Positions 62,235-64,000 of a DNA stretch of 64,000 bases are shown in pieces. The translations under genes were made by a program, and so were the position numbers. How positions within the stretch are numbered: the first letter of the stretch is position 1; every line of letters starts with the position of its first letter. The notes under the pieces were generated by a model. That model was not told the origin of the DNA and did no database searches. It saw only the letters and a list, made by a program, of their open reading frames with translations. This DNA comes from Caulobacter vibrioides OR37 (lineage in GTDB: Bacteria > Pseudomonadota > Alphaproteobacteria > Caulobacterales > Caulobacteraceae): positions 1 through 64,000 of the forward strand of contig NZ_APMP01000015.1 of assembly GCF_000372645.1 (NCBI RefSeq), given 5' to 3'.

Positions 62235-63050
62235 ATGCTTGTGGCGCTGCAAGGCGATCAGCACATCACCGCCTGGGTCGCCCAGAAGGGTCCGGTGTTC
62301 CATTGCCCCAACTGCAAGACCCAGGTGATCCTCCGTAAAGGGGCGCTGGTCGCCCACAACTTCGCCCACAAGCCGCCGGTCACGTGCAGTTGGGCTTCTG
62401 GCGAGACCCAGGCGCACCTCAAGGCCAAGCTGCTTCTGCACGACGCCTTCGTCGCTCAGGGCCTCAGTTGTTCGGTGGAGGCCGAGGTGCTGTCGGGGGA
62501 CGGAGACCGTCGCGCCGATGTGCTGGTCTGGCGGCCGCCGGGCCAGCTGCGGATCGCGCTGGAGGTCCAGCACACGCCGCTCAATTTCGAGCAGATCGAC
62601 CGCCGGACCCGCGCCTACATGTCCGCCGGCGTGCCGGTCGTCTGGCTCGGCCTGATCAAGCCGGAGGTCCTGGCCGGCGCCGAGCCTCTCGCCGGGGGCC
62701 TCAAGATCACGCGCTATTCGGTCCGTCCCTGGGAGAAGTGGGCGCACGCTTACGGCATGGGCGAGCTATGGTTCATCGATCCGGTGGGCGGGCAATTTTG
62801 GCGTGGCGTGCTGCACAAGCACATGATCGAGGTCCCCTCCTCCAGCTGGTACAGCAGCGGCGGCGAAGAACAATCGGCCGGAGGCTACACACGCTCCTCC
62901 AAACGGTGGCGCAACCTGCATGTCGAAGGCCCCTACCCGCCCAGCGCCATCGGCCTGAAGACCTTCACCCGCAACACCTTCTCGTCGCGGGACTTCACGG
63001 TTCCAGGCGGGCGCGCGGCCGGTTTCATGGTGCGCGCCCCTAAGCCATGA
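62235..63050 (+). CDS. CoiA-like competence/nuclease protein
   Basis: 271 residues. The N-terminal zinc-finger-like part FHCPNCKTQVILRKGALVAHNFAHKPP with its HFAH-type block, and the nuclease core AHLKAKLLLHDAFV ... DRRADVLVWRPPGQLRIALEVQHTPLNFEQIDRRTRAYMSAGVPVVWL, match CoiA family proteins (Asp ... Glu-Val-Gln of the PD-(D/E)XK fold). CoiA is a DNA-uptake gene in streptococci, but the domain is also common on mobile elements. It follows ardA, divergently, across 294 bases that hold only the ardA palindrome and probable promoters. Confidence 0.85.
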   Translation: MLVALQGDQHITAWVAQKGPVFHCPNCKTQVILRKGALVAHNFAHKPPVTCSWASGETQAHLKAKLLLHDAFVAQGLSCSVEAEVLSGDGDRRADVLVWRPPGQLRIALEVQHTPLNFEQIDRRTRAYMSAGVPVVWLGLIKPEVLAGAEPLAGGLKITRYSVRPWEKWAHAYGMGELWFIDPVGGQFWRGVLHKHMIEVPSSSWYSSGGEEQSAGGYTRSSKRWRNLHVEGPYPPSAIGLKTFTRNTFSSRDFTVPGGRAAGFMVRAPKP

Positions 63051-63163
63051 GACATCCGAGCGTCCGCAGGAAACGCCGGTGACCTGAAGAGCCGGGTGCC
63101 GCCGCGAGCGTGGCCTGGGCCCACGCCCGGCAGCGGCCTCATGCCACTGCCGGAAGAGCTGAT

Positions 63164-63544
63164 CTAGTCGAACAGCCCGCCCAGGAAGCCGCGACGCCGG
63201 CCATGGCCACCGCCGTAGCCGCCGTCATGCCCGCCACCGTGCTTGCCACCATGCTTGCCGCCGTGGCCGCCGCGATCGTGGCCGCCCCGGTAGTCCCCTT
63301 CCCAGGGACCGCCGTATTCTGGCGCCTGCGGACGCGGAGTCGGAGCCGGCTGAGGCGGCGGCGTCTCATAGGCCAGGCTGCGCTCGATGATCTTGTCGAG
63401 TTCACCGCGATCCAGCCAGACGCCTCGGCACTTGGGGCAATAGTCGATCTCGATCCCCTGTCGGTCGGTCATGACCAGATCGACGCGACAGACGGGGCAG
63501 AGCAGACCGCCCTCGTGGCGGGCGGCGGAGGTCGGATCGGTCAT
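63164..63544 (-). CDS. TFIIB-type zinc-ribbon protein with Gly/His-rich tail
   Basis: 126 residues. The zf-TFIIB domain is LLCPVCRVDLVMTDRQGIEIDYCPKCRGVWLDRGELDKIIER (two CxxC pairs binding zinc). A Pro-rich hinge follows, then a tail of HGGKHGGKHGGGHDGG type and ending GFLGGLFD. Proteins of this kind are common in alphaproteobacteria; the role is unknown. The start MTDPTSAARHEGG at 63544 is chosen over two upstream codons. Confidence 0.85.
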   Translation of the reverse strand: MTDPTSAARHEGGLLCPVCRVDLVMTDRQGIEIDYCPKCRGVWLDRGELDKIIERSLAYETPPPQPAPTPRPQAPEYGGPWEGDYRGGHDRGGHGGKHGGKHGGGHDGGYGGGHGRRRGFLGGLFD

Positions 63545-63714
63545 GCGCATGCTCCTTGCACAGGCTGCACTTGGACGATGGCGGCGGGCTACGGAACCCG
63601 CCAGGACTGCCGAACACTTAAGAACTCGCGCGAGGCCATATAGTGGCGCTCGGCCCGGCGGTTTCTGTCAAAGTATGGCGACAAGACCGCCCCCTTGGGA
63701 GATGCCTGCTGGCC

Positions 63715-64000
63715 ATGAAGGTTGATCCGACCGCCTTGTGGGAAACCGCCAACCACATCTTCAACCTGGCCCTGGCCTTCATCCTGGCCTTGCCGGTGGG
63801 CTGGGACCGCGAGCACGAGGAGCGCAGCGCCGGCATCAGGACGTTCCCGCTGGTCGCCATCGCCGCCTGTGGCTTCGTGCTGGTCGGCATCGCCGTGCTG
63901 GGCCGGGGTTCGTCGGCCCAGGCCCGGATCCTGGAAGGCCTGATCACCGGCGTAGGCTTCATCGGCGGCGGCGCAATCCTGAAACAAGGCGCGCGCGCGT
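63715..64000 (+). CDS. MgtC/SapB-family membrane protein, 3'-truncated by window edge
   Basis: First 95 codons only. Three or more membrane helices with ALAFILALPVGWDREHEERSAGIRTFPLVAIAACGFVLVG and LEGLITGVGFIGGGAILKQG, the MgtC signature. In other bacteria these proteins affect magnesium homeostasis and virulence; here only family membership is claimed. The ATG at 63715 starts MKVDPTALWETANH; the frame runs past the window end. Confidence 0.9.
   Translation, partial: MKVDPTALWETANHIFNLALAFILALPVGWDREHEERSAGIRTFPLVAIAACGFVLVGIAVLGRGSSAQARILEGLITGVGFIGGGAILKQGARA

Noticed and set aside
61913..62747. Extension of the ardA frame upstream to 444 codons
   Set aside because: The upstream part is antisense to the CoiA-like gene, and the ArdA motifs and ribosome site fix the start at 61940.
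63612..63625. GAAC-N6-GAAC upstream of the MgtC-family gene, like a LexA box
   Set aside because: Spacing is six, not seven; the alphaproteobacterial box needs seven.

Overview
The window is high-GC (about two thirds GC) alphaproteobacterial chromosome, almost certainly Caulobacter or a very close relative. The best marker is a complete popZ, the polar organizing protein found in Caulobacterales, lying between a tolC/rsaF-type outer-membrane gene and valS. Short intergenic palindromes, an Ala/Pro-rich periplasmic N-terminus on the ammonium transporter and LexA boxes of the alphaproteobacterial GTTC-N7-GTTC type fit this.

Layout. 1-10.1 kb: ammonium transporter (cut by the window edge), a probable Amj lipid II flippase, cyclophilin, ispE, a TPR lipoprotein, ETF-ubiquinone oxidoreductase, a family-4 type uracil-DNA glycosylase and a lytic transglycosylase. 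10.1-20.1 kb: PA0069-type radical SAM enzyme with a LexA box, an ECF42-like sigma factor with its DGPF partner, acyltransferase, three methyltransferases (one RlmD/TrmA-like, one TlyA) and an amidase. 20.1-28.6 kb: acyl-CoA synthetase, valS with an odd insert, popZ, tolC/rsaF, a degenerate PIMT and a small LexA-controlled membrane protein. 28.7-38.3 kb: glycosyltransferase plus amylo-alpha-1,6-glucosidase, two tandem tRNA-Asn, GST, glyoxalase I, an Atm1/HMT-type ABC exporter and a LOG-family hydrolase. 39.0-45.7 kb: a PimC/PimD-like acyl-CoA dehydrogenase pair split by a DUF559 cassette, CobT-like protein, small secreted proteins, aspartic protease and dusA.

From 45.8 kb the content becomes accessory. 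A tyrosine recombinase starts right beside the 5' end of dusA, a known integration target. It is followed by a phage-type regulator, orphan membrane and hypothetical genes, an SRAP (YedK) gene and a two-gene operon. That operon encodes a GHKL-ATPase/PD-(D/E)XK-like protein and a small protein with an Rx4H (HEPN-like) motif, and it is the best candidate for an undescribed, probably anti-phage, system. The LexA-controlled imuA-imuB-dnaE2 mutasome, ArdA antirestriction protein and a CoiA-like nuclease follow. The window closes with a zinc-ribbon protein and a truncated MgtC-family gene.

A theme across the window is the SOS response. Four perfect GTTC-N7-GTTC (or GAAC-N7-GAAC) boxes lie just upstream of the radical SAM gene, a 61-residue membrane protein, a small gene followed by SRAP, and imuA-imuB-dnaE2. 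All coordinates and motifs were read by eye. Family names come from motif recognition, with no database search.
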